Of a DNA stretch of 64,000 bases, positions 45,780 to 58,444 are shown piece after piece; position 1 is the first letter of the stretch; the number at the start of each line of letters is the position of its first letter. Both the position numbers and the translations under genes were made by a program. The notes beneath the pieces are model-generated. The model made no database searches. It saw only the letters and a program-made list of their open reading frames with translations, and was not told where the DNA came from. The stretch is from contig JAVHKY010000065.1 of assembly GCA_035079385.1 (NCBI GenBank), positions 186,001 to 250,000 of the forward strand, given 5' to 3'. The DNA is from Aspidiotus rigidus. Taxonomy: Eukaryota; Arthropoda; Insecta; Hemiptera; Diaspididae.

Positions 45780-46012
45780 GAGAAATATACTCAAAGAGAG
45801 TAACGAACAAATACAACTGAACCTCCTCGTTCGTTGTTTCTTGTTCTCGTTGGTGTTGGGTTCAGTCGCTTTCTATACCGTGAGAATGACTGTTTAGTCG
45901 AAAGCGCTCGGTCTGTTTATAATATTGTGCGGTTCTTGTATTTGTTCGTTACTCTCTTTGAGTATATTTCTCTATGATGGATGACCGTAAAATTAAAAAA
46001 CGCATTGATTCT
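45780..46012. mobile_element. 233-bp snap-back insertion with 12-bp target duplication
   Basis: Perfect 37-bp inverted arms: GAGAAATATACTCAAAGAGA... (45780-45816) and its complement (45936-45972). The whole is bracketed by direct repeats ACAATAGGTGTG at 45768-45779 and 46013-46024. The interior has GACTGTTTAGTCGAAAGCGC, a stem-loop tail like those at 34.75 and 40.93 kb. A 12-bp duplication and one-sided inverted arm point to retro-insertion, possibly of a Penelope-type terminal piece, and not to a cut-and-paste MITE. Confidence 0.65.
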
Positions 46013-46024
46013 ACAATAGGTGTG

Positions 46025-49000
46025 TTTTATCAACCAACCACCATCAAAGGGATATGGTCTCATCAGTTGATGAGCATCGAAGAGGGTGGAACCTAAACCA
46101 TTAGGCTACCCTAAAATCCAAGATGGCCGCCTGCCTCTCCAATATAGGACTACTCATAACCACAACCTCGCGGGTAAGCTTAATCTGTCTATCCGAGATA
46201 TTAGGGGCGATGAAGCGCTTGCCCCGGATTTCCAAAGAAGCATGGAACAGGTGTCTGCATTTGCAGCAGCGGTTATGAAGGGTTGGTGAGGTTAGGCGAA
46301 TGCAGAGGCACACTACGGCCCACTCGACAAAAAGAGAAGCAGAGACTCCAACAACATTTAGTTCTAAGTTATGTTTGGTACCGGTGTTGAAGTTCGCGTG
46401 CCTGGGAACTGCAGCTTGGCGGTTGCTAACAACAGGAAGTTTACCGAAGATATTCTTCCAACATTGAAGTTACGACCCGAAAGGGTAATCTGGAACCACT
46501 CTATAGTTGAGGATGGCCGGCTGCACATGCGAAACAAGCGACTATGGCCATAATGTTGGAATCTGCCTTCGAGTAACAAATTGGACACCTCGCACAAGAA
46601 ATTCCATAATACACTGACTTCAAGAATCTCTTCACACAGAAAATATCCAAGCACAATAGCAGACCCAGCGCCAACCTCCTTCAGTTGATTTCGGTGGAGA
46701 ATTCTGTTTCGCTCATCCCAATTTTATGTTTCACTCACTCCTTCCTCTTCACACCTTAGATTAAGGTACCAGTTTTGATTTTCGGAACATGAAGATCGGA
46801 ATCTACTCGTGAACTTGTAACTATCGTTATTGGAAGAGGTCGAGCCCTCCGTTTTCAGAAATACGAACGACAAAAACAAGAAAATTCAGAAATCTGACCG
46901 TGCGTATCATCGTAAATCTTGTGCTCGATTGTAAATAACCAATGAGGTCGAGGCTCATGATAAGCATAATGCAGCCAATTGAAACGTTAGAGATCGAAGG
47001 TCTGCTACTTTTCTTGACGTACTCGTACCTATAATTTCATCAAAACTCGCCACGGTATATACCGAGTGTTCGCGAAACGATTCTTACCACTCGTTTTAAA
47101 GTCTTGTAACTTTTACGAGCATTGCGGGATGGAAAATTCGCTAAATGCCCTCCCTTCAGCTCCGAACCGACGTGCTTCATGCATAGGATCGCTAGTCTTA
47201 TAAGGGTTGTTTTGGTATTCCTTTTTTCCAACTTCTTCTAGCATGTAGAAAACTTCGTTCTTTGCTAAACGGAAAAGTCAATTAAAGCGGGAAAATTAGA
47301 TTAACTGTTTAATAATTTTATTATCCTCTGTGACATAATTTAATCAGATACTGTATTTCTGCTTCTAAATGGTGTTCTACTTTATTATTGGTCGGGTAAA
47401 AACTTGAACTTCGTGATGAAAGTTTTAAGCTCCGCGAATACACGTTGAGTTGTATGGAATTATACGAGAATATTTCCTTACTATAATATGACATACCGCA
47501 GATCTTATTGTTGTACACAGGACGATCGCAACCTCAATAAAATTTCATGAAACTCAACCAAAGTTGCTGCCTAAACCATCGCAGCGTGAATTATAAGTTT
47601 ACGAAAAACTCTCTCTTCTTGTCGTCGGATGCAGGAGGTTCACAATGCTGCATTGTTTTGAAAAGTCATACACCAACATATTTCTGAGTTATAAAATTTC
47701 GATCACAATAACCTCCATCGTCTAACTTCAAGTGCAGGGAACTTGAGCTTATGGAAATTTTCCCTTTTTTCTACAATATTAATCCAGTTTTCAGGAAACT
47801 ATTCGCTAAAAACTTTCTCTTTGAGTAAAATTATTCACTGGAATCTTATATTCCGCGTTCGTGGGACGAAGTGTCAATTTAAGTACATTCAAATTTGCAA
47901 ACTGTTTCAATTTTCGCACTAAAATTGACGGTGCATAATTTTTCTATAATCCGGGGGAAAAAAATACTACTTTTCATTTATTATTGCCTTCGGCCCACCC
48001 TCGAACATACGTTCCTTCAAACTTCGGCACAGTGAGCTCGGTTTTGCATCGAGGTACCATCGTCTCTTTATCGTGCCAATAATCTTCGTTTTCTTCCTCT
48101 GTGCTCGTTCATGGTATTGGGTTCAGTTAATTAAGAGGCGCTCAGAGTCTCGGCCTGCATACCTGGACTTGACGTTTGAAACTCTTGAAACTTTTGAAGC
48201 CATCAGTAAGGAAATTTTAATTTCAACACCCACGTCGCTGAAACGAAGAAAACCGTCGATAATAGTCGCCATATCTTTGTTAAAGTCCCTTTTAAACGTG
48301 CTCTCCTTGGGGCTAGTCTTGTCCCTCCTTGCTTCCATGGATTGCCTATGTTCCATAAACCTGGCACCCCCATACGACCTGTTGTGTCTTATACATCGTC
48401 CCCACTCATCATTTAGCTAAATTCTTGGGCCATTGGTTTTAAGTCTTGCAGCACTCTTGACAATTCCCATTCTATTACCAATTCCATCACAATCTTGGTC
48501 CAGAAAATTAAAGATGTGGCCCCACAACCTCATTCGTTTTTTACTTCGTTTGATGTACTTGCTCTTCTTACCCTCCAGCACACTTTCGACTTATCGACTC
48601 AGGCCCCTATTCCTCCTGAAGAGATCGGTGAATTATGAGCCTCTCATTTACCTACTGATCTTTCAAAACTTGCTTATGTAGAAGGAAATTCTTTTCGTTC
48701 TTGGAGAATATCGGTATACCTATCGGTTCTCCGTTATGTTCTTTTATTTCTGAAATTCTCATGCCCACATTGGAGTTTGACTTATTCTCTTTCTCCTGAC
48801 ACGTTTCGTACCTTTCCTGAAGTTTTCTGAATCTATGACGTCGTCAGCTGGTGACTTCATCAACCGCAACCCGAGCCTGATTCTGAGAAAGAGGCCAAGC
48901 TGTGCTGATGACGTCACAGGTAGCCATCATGGATGGTTATTACCTCACGAGCTAATGACGTCACTAATTATGATATCCATAGAAGGACGAAGTAGATACC

Positions 49001-49300
49001 TTAACTTGCAGTACATTATCATCATCATATCGGTTTATAACGTTTTTCTGATTTCTCGCATCCATTATTGAGTACATATTTTTGGCGACCAGTCGAATTT
49101 TCTGTCCTCTGCCCACCAACAGTTTTGTTTGAATACCGTCCACAAGCGTGACTACTCCTACATTAATCCAAGAAGAGGGGCGAGCGAGTCTGAGCTAGAT
49201 ACATAGTTTTAATTGGCGTTGTTAAATTAAAGAAGGCGTTTGAAAATTATCCGCGTATGTGTTCACGACAGAGTTCGTGATAGACGTAGCGCGATTTTAG
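46025..49300. other. Intergenic, no recognised gene
   Basis: Short frames at 46086-46289 and 48073-48420 lack motifs. CAAGATGGCCG and GAGGATGGCCG words near 46115 and 46508 suggest a duplicated transposon scrap. TGACGTCA octamers occur at 48910 and 48956. Confidence 0.35.
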
Positions 49301-51130
49301 GTGATCGATGTTCTCAGTTCCTTCCCACTCGACTTTTACAAAAGTCATACCGGGAGTCAAATATCAGGGATCGGTATTAGTTTCTAAGGTCAGAAGCAGC
49401 GGTAAGTACAGGGACAGAAATTTTGTGGATAGAAAGGAATTTTTGCGAAGCAATTGCGTCATATTCCAAGAAGTTGATGTGACCCGGAATTCACAGGTAG
49501 GAGACAGATGTGATTGCAGGAATAAATGAATGGACTGATTTGAGAATTAGTTGGATGTGAGTCCGGTATAGCCACAAGAGATGAAAGTGAGTCAGTTAGC
49601 AGTAGAAATTTCAGCTGGGGGTGAGGAGATCGAGATCTGTATACTATGGCGTTTTGTTTGATAGTGAAAATAGAGACCGAATTTTTCAATCAACGACTGA
49701 TTACGACTCTTTGGATCGAGTTTGTGTATCCTGTTTTGGGTTCAGATTTAGATCCGTTCGGTACAGTAGGGCTGGTGGGTGAGAAAATTGGTATAAAGAT
49801 GATGTTCCTATAATAAGTTGTCGGTGTATTATAGTGTTGCGAGTTCGGAGATTATCAGCTAGATCGAGTCGGACATCGGAGAAGTGGATGATAAGGCAGG
49901 GGATAGATGGTTCAATTTGAGATATCTGAATAGTTCACTGGAATCAATATGAAAGAGACCGATGTAGAAGTGGATGATGGTGATTGCACGTGTAAATGAA
50001 AGCGTTGATTTGGGGAATTAGTTGAATAAGAGTCTTGTATAGCCCGGAAAGATGAAAGTGAGATAGTTAACACTAGAAATTTGAGCTGGGATGAGGAAAG
50101 ATAGAGATGAGAGAGACAAGGGTGTATGGAATTTAATTTAGAGGAAATGGAGACAGAATTTTTCAATCAACGACAGATTTTGACTCCTTGGATCGAGTAC
50201 GCGTATCCTAATTTGGGTCCAAATTTAGATCCGTCGGCAAAAAAGTTTGGAGGTTCGGAAAAATTTGCTACTGAGATAAAGTTCCTAATGAGTTGTCGGT
50301 ATATAGTTTAGACCGAGTCGGATACTTGGGAGAGGGTCTAGCAACAGAGAAGTGGATGATGTGATAGGGGGTAGTTGGTTCAACTTGAGGTGATTGAATA
50401 ATTCAGTCTTGAGAGGATGAGAGAATTATGTCGCCAGAGTGCGGATGCGTAGATTGGAAGTTGAGTGATTTAAGCTGTGGATACAAGAAAATTGGCAATG
50501 AGAGTTCGGAAGCGGCATCTGAAGGGAAGAGCAGTTACTAGCTTCAACGCAGAGGCTGAGAGTGGGGATAGATCGTTGTGGATTAAGGCTTGATTTACTT
50601 CAGAAGCGAATACATTCACTGACAGAAAAGATTTGTAGGTTTATTATTATTATTAACTTTGGTCGCGAAAACAATGGTGTCATGTTCCGGGAAGTTGATG
50701 TGACTCGGAATCCACAGGAAGGAGACAGATGTAGAAATTGATGATAGTGATTGCAGGAGTAAATGAATACGTCTATTTGTGAAATTAGTCGATAAGAGTC
50801 CTGTATAGCCAGGAGAGATGAGAAAGAGTCAGTTAACAGTGGATATTTGAGCTGGGGTGAGAAGATGGAGATAAAGACCCGAGTATATGGTAGTGAAAAT
50901 GAAGGCAGAATTTTTCAATCAACGCGTAGATTGGAAGCTGAGTGAATTGAACTGCGCGGATACAAGAAAATTGGCAGTGAGAGTTGGGAAGTGGCATTTA
51001 GTAGTGGGGTTACAAGCTTCAACGAAGAGGCCGAGAGTAGAGCTAAATCGTAGTGCGCCGAGGGCTCGATTTAATTCAAAAGGAAATACATTGACAAACA
51101 GAAAAGAGCAGTATGGTTTATCATGAAAGA
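49300..51130 (-). mobile_element. Three tandem non-LTR relics with RNase H segments
   Basis: Minus frames repeat the RNase H TDS region: LTDSLSSLVAIPDSHPTNS (49689-49459), LTISLSSFRAIQDSYSTNS (50166-49912), and a third diverged copy read from about 50870-50750. DNA anchors TTTTTCAATCAACG recur at about 49681, 50159 and 50911, and GAGCTGGG near 49615, 50090 and 50850. Spacing is uneven (about 475 and 755 bp), so duplication was followed by indels. All are frameshifted. Confidence 0.55.
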
Positions 51131-51754
51131 AGAACACATGATTTTCTTGAGTTTTTGCCTAGCATACTGAATAGTGGATCGAAGAGAGGACAGTCAGATG
51201 GGTAGGGAGGTGTTAAGTGGGTGGTTACTGCCTAATATCAGGTGGGAATATGATCGGTAACGGGATGTGATCTTCTGTAGATAGATCTCTTTTTTGGTGA
51301 ATGAGGTGTCACAGGGACAAGTCGGGTGTTGACAATTATTAATTAATTATTTAAAGTGCCGTCCAACCGCGGGAAGCCAATAATGGGACAATAAGTTCAC
51401 AGTTAAGAATTGGTTGAAAAATATAGTTCTGTGTTACAATGCGGACAGTAGGGTCACAACTTAAGTGGGAGTAAATGTGTGTAGGTGTGGAAATGTTTGA
51501 TTTTTATGGATTCAGCAAATTTCTCAGGGCGTGGTAATCACAGAACATACCGGATAAGCATTGAGGATGAAAGAAAATATTAAAAAGATGGAGAGGGCCT
51601 CTCAAGGAGGGGCAGGGATGACAGAATAGATAGGGTAACAGTTGAGAATGAGTAGTTGGACAGGTGAAGAGGGATCGTCGAAGTTTAAGAAATGACATAC
51701 TTCTGTAGGAACGTATAAGGGTTCCGTCCGAAGGACGGGAATTTCTGCTTGTAG

Positions 51755-51985
51755 GTACCCAATAAGAACACAATGTCATATTATTGTAAGAATAAGTTTC
51801 TAAGAATGAACCAATCACAACACAGCATTGTCATAGCCATGAGATAACAGTGTTGTACTACAAGAACTCATGTTTAAGGCCTTGTTCTCCAGTTGCAACA
51901 CAACTGTTGATAGGGTGACACCCGAAAGTACTCCTGTAAAAGCAACTAATAAAGTAGAATTGTACACTTGAGAAACTTTTTCAAT
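51755..51985 (+). mobile_element. Fragment related to the Penelope-like 3' flank at 63.1 kb
   Basis: CCAATAAGAACACAATGTCA then TATTATTGTAAGAATAAGTTTCT and ACCAATCAC match 63140-63190 in reverse complement, i.e. the sequence downstream of the GIY-YIG ORF. The segment to 51985 (GATAGGGTGACACCCGAAAG, AACTAATAAAGTAGAATTG) looks like a 3' tail. Similarity is confined to about 75 bp, so the link is modest. Confidence 0.4.
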
Positions 51986-52830
51986 ATTAGTGATCTACTT
52001 ACACCTCACTCACTCAATATGAGTTCCAATAAGAAAAAGTCAGCTGAAAACAATACTCAAATTGACATCTTTGTATCTCTCTTTAGCTGAGAGAGATGAG
52101 AATTTTTTTCACTAATTTTGTTCTAGAAATGAGATTTTGGCCCATTCGGTCCATTTCTTTCACTTAAATGGAAATTGGAGGAAATTAAAGGGACTAAGAA
52201 CTTCCTATATTCATGTAAACTAAAAAGAGTTACTCAGGCAGCCTTTCTGTTAGAAAGAAAAAAATCAGACTTTTTTCGAATTCTTCATTAAAACCACAAA
52301 CGTTTTCTCTATTTTTTTGGAATACGTACACACATTTTTCGTCGCAATTCACTGAAAGTTGAAACAAACTATTGCGTATCAACCGTTGGTTTTATAATTC
52401 CACGAGCCACGAGGTTAATTACCAAACAGTACGGATTATTTATTCGTTTATCCTCGTAACTAGAAACGTGACAAGGTACGAATGGACGAGATCGAGTCTC
52501 GATTTGTCTTCGATTGCGATACTCGCGTCAACGACGTCGAGTTCAACAGGCGGAAATGATAATCATAATCTGGTGCGAGCTGGGGGAAAAAAATCATTCG
52601 AAACGTTCGCAAAAATTGAAATAAAAAGACGTAACAGTAACTATCAACACTTTACACAGGTAATAGTTCTGGTACACCCTATCTGTACACCAAATTCGTA
52701 GAACGGGGGATGCACGTGCGCAACACGCTTGTTCCTGCACGACTACTACGAGCGCAGGGATAACCCGCTACCCTTTACGAGAGATGATGAAAGCGAGGGC
52801 GCTGACGTTTATTGAAGAACCCAAATCTCG
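51986..52830. other. Intergenic, no recognised gene
   Basis: Short open frame 52372-52701 without motifs. It lies upstream of the promoter candidate at 52831. Confidence 0.3.
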
Positions 52831-52866
52831 TATAAAGGAATGAGAAGCGACTCGGACAAATCATTA
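52831..52866 (+). promoter_or_regulatory. Candidate core promoter (TATA plus initiator)
   Basis: TATAAAG at 52831-52837 and TCATTA at 52861-52866, near the arthropod initiator TCAKTY, with the A about 32 bp from the TATA start. Spacing is what a focused RNA polymerase II promoter needs. Downstream lies the 53277 small ORF and an AATAAA at 53528. Confidence 0.45.
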
Positions 52867-53276
52867 TATTTAAGCACAATCAACAAGTGACAGTGACTCT
52901 GCGACAACGAAAACATTGCGTGACTATTCGTGATTCAAGAAAGTTATAATTATATCGAGTTTATATTCTTTAGGACATCGTTTTTCGAAGTGACTTCGTG
53001 ATTGAAAAAAAAAAAAAAAATCAAGGAATTTTCGCCGAAAAAACGTGTTTTTTGTGATAGGTAATATTAAAAAAAAAAAAAAAAGTTTTTTCGAAATAAC
53101 GTCGTGTTTGATACTTCACAATAATTGGCGATTTCAGAGTAAGTAAGAATAAAACGAGTATAGATATTTTATTTCAGTAGAAATTTTTCGAAACGTTAGG
53201 CTTGTGACGAGCAAATTTTACAAAGAACAGAACACATCCTAAAATTTTGTCGAGTTTTCATCAGTTCACCTCGAAA

Positions 53277-53417
53277 ATGACTGCTGGACAGTCGAAATTT
53301 AATAAGTGGAAGTATAAGCCATTGATCAATTCTTCATATTTTCAATACGTTTCCTCAAGTGATTCATCTTCGAACGTGGTACAGAAGACGATTAATAAAG
53401 CAAAAGCGCAAAATTGA
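53277..53417 (+). CDS. 46-residue small ORF in a short transcript candidate
   Basis: ATG with leader GAAA and stop TGA; the peptide begins MTAGQSKFNKWKYKPLINSS and ends in a basic KTINKAKAQN. It is Lys/Ser/Asn-rich, with no signal peptide or membrane segment. It lies about 415 bp after the candidate start site and 110 bp before AATAAA (53528-53533). A donor-like ATAG|GTAATA at 53060 and an acceptor TTTATTTCAG at 53178 could remove an A-rich 5'UTR intron. It could equally be a non-coding RNA with a chance ORF. No homologue is recognised. Confidence 0.35.
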   Translation: MTAGQSKFNKWKYKPLINSSYFQYVSSSDSSSNVVQKTINKAKAQN

Positions 53418-53525
53418 AACATAATTCACGCACATAGATGAGAGTAATAATTATTCGTGACTGAACAATCATTCATATAAAGAGATCATTTGATCATTGG
53501 TTAACTTTGGACTGAACAGACGTGT

Positions 53526-53957
53526 TCAATAAAGAACAAAGTAATTAAACGTCGAAATCCATATTGAGTGATTTGACCGCTTTTTCATGATAATCAGGAA
53601 AACGTCAGCAGCGATAATATTATTTTGTGGATCATACATCATGGTTGTTCCAGTATCTTGCCCTATATCGTATTGCAGAATCGTTTGTCTGATTACTCTC
53701 ATTATAATGGAAATTGAGTAGGCAATGACAGCATATTGTCTACCCCTGCCATAAGACCAATTAAAGGGAATACCATCACGATAAGAATCAGGCAGACTTG
53801 TATGCAATATAATATAGAGGAGGAATCCTATAACTACCACTAATAAATGCAATCTGTTGCCAAGATCACGCAATAAAATTGACACGACTTGAAGGCTGTT
53901 TGTGGGAAAAAGCGTAAGTGCCGTCGGAACCGAAAATGAGGTTTTCATTGATCTCAT
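53526..53957 (-). CDS. 143-residue ORF with one membrane segment, unrecognised
   Basis: Single-exon open frame. Residues 36-56 (RLHLLVVVIGFLLYIILHTS) form a strong transmembrane helix, followed by SYRDGIPFNWSYGRGRQYAV and a second weaker hydrophobic stretch (AVIAYSISIIM). The C-terminus is moderately hydrophobic. Long for chance in AT-rich DNA but without known motifs, splice context or poly(A) signal. It may be an exon of a larger membrane protein or a decayed gene. It overlaps the end of the short transcript candidate on the other strand. Confidence 0.3.
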   Translation of the reverse strand: MRSMKTSFSVPTALTLFPTNSLQVVSILLRDLGNRLHLLVVVIGFLLYIILHTSLPDSYRDGIPFNWSYGRGRQYAVIAYSISIIMRVIRQTILQYDIGQDTGTTMMYDPQNNIIAADVFLIIMKKRSNHSIWISTFNYFVLY

Positions 53958-53984
53958 ATATTTAGAGTCACGACAATACGATTT

Positions 53985-56900
53985 TCATGCTCTGTTGTGT
54001 CTCATTGATGTTTATGTGGTACATACACGCTTTTCCAGGACAGAGAAGACGTTCATATTGCGTTCGAGAACCTTATTTTAACCGCTCTCTTGAAAAATTT
54101 TGTTATTGGCATTTACGCTCTTTCCCGCGAACAGCCTTCACTTATTTTGACACTTTGAAATTTTTATATAATCTAAATTCATGTTATTCCATACGATTTG
54201 CAATTATATAAAAATTTTAAAGTATCATACGTATATGATGACCTAAATTAACACCTGGTTGTTTATTTCGTCACAAAGTACTTTTTATCACACGTGCCTT
54301 CCTCGGGGGAACAGAAATTACGTCTAATCGTCCAAAAAAAGAGTGAAGTGACGTCATCTAATACGTCATAGTTCACGGGGGTGGAAATTCTGAGTCACCG
54401 TTTTTCGTAACCTCCGCCCTGTATACGCCTACCCATGTGGAACTAGACCGGCTTAGTGAATTCTGAGAAATCCCTTTTTCAGTTTATCAAATTACGAGGG
54501 ATTAAATACGTCATTGAAAATTAGTTGGGAATTGTCGTCATACAAATATTTTGGTTCCTTCAAAATTTTACGTTCAAAAGTCCTTTCAAATCATCTCATG
54601 AGAAAACCCATTTTCAGGATTGTTTTTTTTTTTTTTTTTCCAACAAAATTCAATTTAAGATTATTCACTCGCTTCTGTTATTTCAAATAGATTGTTTATA
54701 AATTCGTTCAGATCGTTTTTGAACTTCTCCTCCAGAAGTGGATATCAACTATAAAATTTAAAATTTCTCCAGACTTTCATACTAGCTACAATTGATACGA
54801 TTCGAGAGTTTTGTCAGGATGGATGTAATGAAATCCAGGAAAAAACGAGAGAAATGTTTGAATTTACATGCAAAAATTATAGGTTCATAATCGGGATTTG
54901 GACCAAACTCACAAATGAGGGCAAAAAAGCCTAATTAAAATAACTGATCAAAATATTATTAAGAAAAAAAAAAAAAAAAAAAAAATGATTTGAACTTGTA
55001 AATTAGCTCAGTTGCGAAATTCAGAAAAAATATAATATAGAAACTAATAACGATTATCGAAATTCTGCTCGATCCTTGCTTACTACCACTTTAAACAAAA
55101 ATTTCCCATCAAAGATGAAATCAAAAGTGATGAGTAATGAGGTCTCAATTTCCATCATTTTAAAACTAATTTGATGTAGGTAATTATTTATAAGAATTTT
55201 TCGTACAGACACAAAACAATTCGCGTCTGATACGAGGGTGACGGAACAAAAATCGTAAAGGTGGATAAAATCGGGACAAATTTTCCTCAAACTTTATCGA
55301 CGAGCATTAAGAATCTCCAAAAAAAAAAAAAAGAAACTCTTTGCAATTGCTTCGAGGCACTCCAGAATTGATTCTAATGTGACTTCATTGTCTCATTCTA
55401 GATACGAACACCTACGCAGAATTGATTTTTTAATCTTTTCTGTCGGCTTCTGTCTCAAATTTTTTTAGTCCTTATTATTGTAATTTAATACCATTGATAT
55501 CGTATACTGCTGCGAAATACATTACAGACGTCGCGAATGTACCGAATGATATGAAAGTGCGTAAAAGTTCGGTAAGTCGACGAAGTCCTTGATAAGATAA
55601 GTATATCCTACCGAGAAATCTTTTCTGCACAAGTGTCGTGTAGGCGAATCAACAGTTCCAGGGCATAAGCGTAGATATACAAGTTTCATTACTGTAAATT
55701 GCTCTATGAAACAAAAATGAGGCACACATGATATACTGTATCATCGATAGACGACTTCCAAATCTGCGTCGTAAAGTAATAATCTAAAATAAAAATAATT
55801 AGAGCTTTGAGTAGGGTAAAATTATTCTTCATTTTTTTTTGTGTGTTAAAATGGAAGCGGTTTTCGCTTCTAAATAAATTTTGAAAAAGGTGGCTTCATA
55901 TCAAAATTCCATCTTTACTCGTCATGATTTCTCTTCACGAAGTAATGCTCAGAAAAATAATGATTCCTTATTTTCATTTTTTTCGAAATCATTAAGCCGT
56001 CTGGCGTTTTTTTTTTTCACGAATGCCTTGTTCTAATCTACGGAACATTATCGAAGAATAAATGATGGAACAATATTTACTGCTAGACCGTATAATGCTT
56101 TTAATGAACCACCGTTAACGAGCGAAGAAACACTGTCTCAAGAACTTAGAAAAAGCTTGACACCCGAGAAAGACTTGACTAGAAAAAAATTAAATGATGT
56201 TGGAAAAGTGTAAACAGCATTTTGCCTCACCCTGTACACATTAGAAGGGAGACTTGACCAAGGAAAATTTCGACTCTGCAGCTATGTAGAAAACAAAAGA
56301 GACTTAAAAATTTAATCAACGACTGTAAGTAGGAGACTTTCCTCTTCGATCATCAATAAAGTAAATTGTTACCACAGAATTGATTCTTTACAATCCTCGT
56401 TTATTTTGTGACGCTTGGAAGCTACGGTGATAGCGAGGTGGTAATTTTCAGTCAGATTTTGACCGCATATTAGAGAACTTCTGAGATAGAAAACCACACA
56501 AGGGGAAAGAGTAGATTAGTTTATTTTGACATGATTTCTGGAAAAAATTTTTAGTTTAACCACGGGAGCAGTAATCCAATTTGAAACTTCGGAGCAATGT
56601 AGTTTGAATAATGTTTATCCATATGGATAAGTCTTGAGGCTAGGGATTGCACAAAATTGCGAGACGAAAATGACGTCACGAGCTGATGACTTCATGATAG
56701 ACTCGACTACTTTGAAAACTTATCGATAAGAAGGGCTTTAGAATCTTTTTTACCGCAGAGCTTTCTACACTGTATGGGCTATACTAAGTTAGGCTAAGGA
56801 GGGAGGGACGCTATTTCTCGAAATCCTTACTAGTGATAGAGATACATTTAGCTGGTGTAATCAATATAAAGATATAAATAAAAATTCGATACAAAATAGA

Positions 56901-58440
56901 TGTGACAAAAAAAATGTAGAGGCCGGCAGCGGGGAACCCACAAGCCGCGGCTCCGTGCAAACCAGCCTATCTTATTTCCGTTTTCTTCGTCTTTAAATGA
57001 GTAGACATATTAGGTCTCTGAGATGTACAAGACCGATTGAAATTGTTTTGCAAAGTCTTGGTGGAAGGAAAACGTGAGGCTTAAAGAAAGCGAGTTTATC
57101 CTTCTCCTGAAAGCTCTCTCTGAAATTGATCTAGCCTAGAAAAATTCCTATATCTATAGCCTAGACAAATTCTCCTAACTTAGGTTGATGACGTCACAAG
57201 TTGATGGGACGCACCCAATAAAATTACCTGAGAATGTCCCACAACAGAAGGAATAGCACGTTTCCCGCTAAAAAAAAAAGAAAAAAGAAAAACATAAATG
57301 AACTTGGGTGGCAGTGACGCAGATAAAGGGTCTCGAGAAAGCTTGTCCTCCTGAAACATCAGATGCTCGCCTATATGGTTTAGTCATATTGAAGGTGATC
57401 TGGCCGGCGAAAGTTTTTCGTGTAAATTTGTCTCCTTAAGAATTCCTGCGAGTTCCCCCTGGCCTGATGGGGCCAAACGCCGACGAAACTTAGTTTTTTC
57501 GACTTTTCTCGCAAACCGCAAGTCACGGTGAAAAATCTATGTGAAATACGTAAAAATGAAGTACGAGTACTTTTCCAATATTGTTCACTAAGGCGATGCG
57601 AAGAAAGAAATTTGCGGCTTGATACTGGAATGTCAATACAACGCCCCACGCAATTTTTATCGCGTTATTGAAGAACTGATAGGACACACCATTCTCGCAA
57701 ATTTTACGTAAATAATTTTGTAAGTACTAAAGTATTTTTTTCTTAGGTAACGCGGTTCGCAAGAAGAATCTCAAAGATTTCTCCAAAATCATAGTCTACC
57801 TGTCGTCCAGCCCCGTTGAATTCATAGCCTAACCTAGCCTTATACATGACCAACATCTCTAGAATCCGTCCCTTCAACAGTAGACATTTTCATATTAATA
57901 CTAGTATATAATGTAGAACATCTTCGTTTAGCTTTTTTAGCTTACTTCGCCCCCTCTTCCATCCAAAAAGACATATCTATTGTCTAGTTTAACTACCCCT
58001 TCAACATTAATACTGTATTCTCATACTGATTTGTTACACACTGCGAGCAGGCATGAATTATCCCCTCCTCCAATGTTATGCAGTATTTATACTACGTACA
58101 TGGTGGGTATTATCAAGATGAGCACATTTTTTGTAAGAAAAACTTTGTGACGTCATCATCCTCACCCCAAGACTACACACTTTTATGACGCTATCAATCC
58201 GTGACGTGAGCGTTACTTACTTTACGTTTAAAAAAAATTGGCACATATTCCCCTAAGAAGAGAGATATCCACGTCAAAAACGAAAGCTTTCTGAAAGAAG
58301 TTCAACAAAAAATTCAACAAACCGGTTCCATAGGACGAATTTTGGTTTCGAAAGAACGGGACTCCGGAAAGTCTCAACTTTTCTCAGCCCTCTCGTTCTC
58401 ATTTATAGTTCAAAATTCAGTATTTTTCCAAGTCCAACTC
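53985..58440. other. Long non-coding stretch
   Basis: No supported gene. Contents: T or A homopolymers (54627, 54965, 55320), TGACGTCA-type octamers (54352, 56671, 57189, 58148), GCGGGGAACCC/TTTCCCGCT repeat scraps (56930, 57262) of the kind also seen at 43.3 and 44.6 kb, and an isolated minus frame 57649-57380 without motifs. Confidence 0.4.
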
Positions 58441-58444
58441 CTTT

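Noticed and set aside
51504..51818. Minus-strand ORF of 104 residues
   Set aside because: Overlaps the Penelope-related fragment on the other strand and shows no motif in its own frame.
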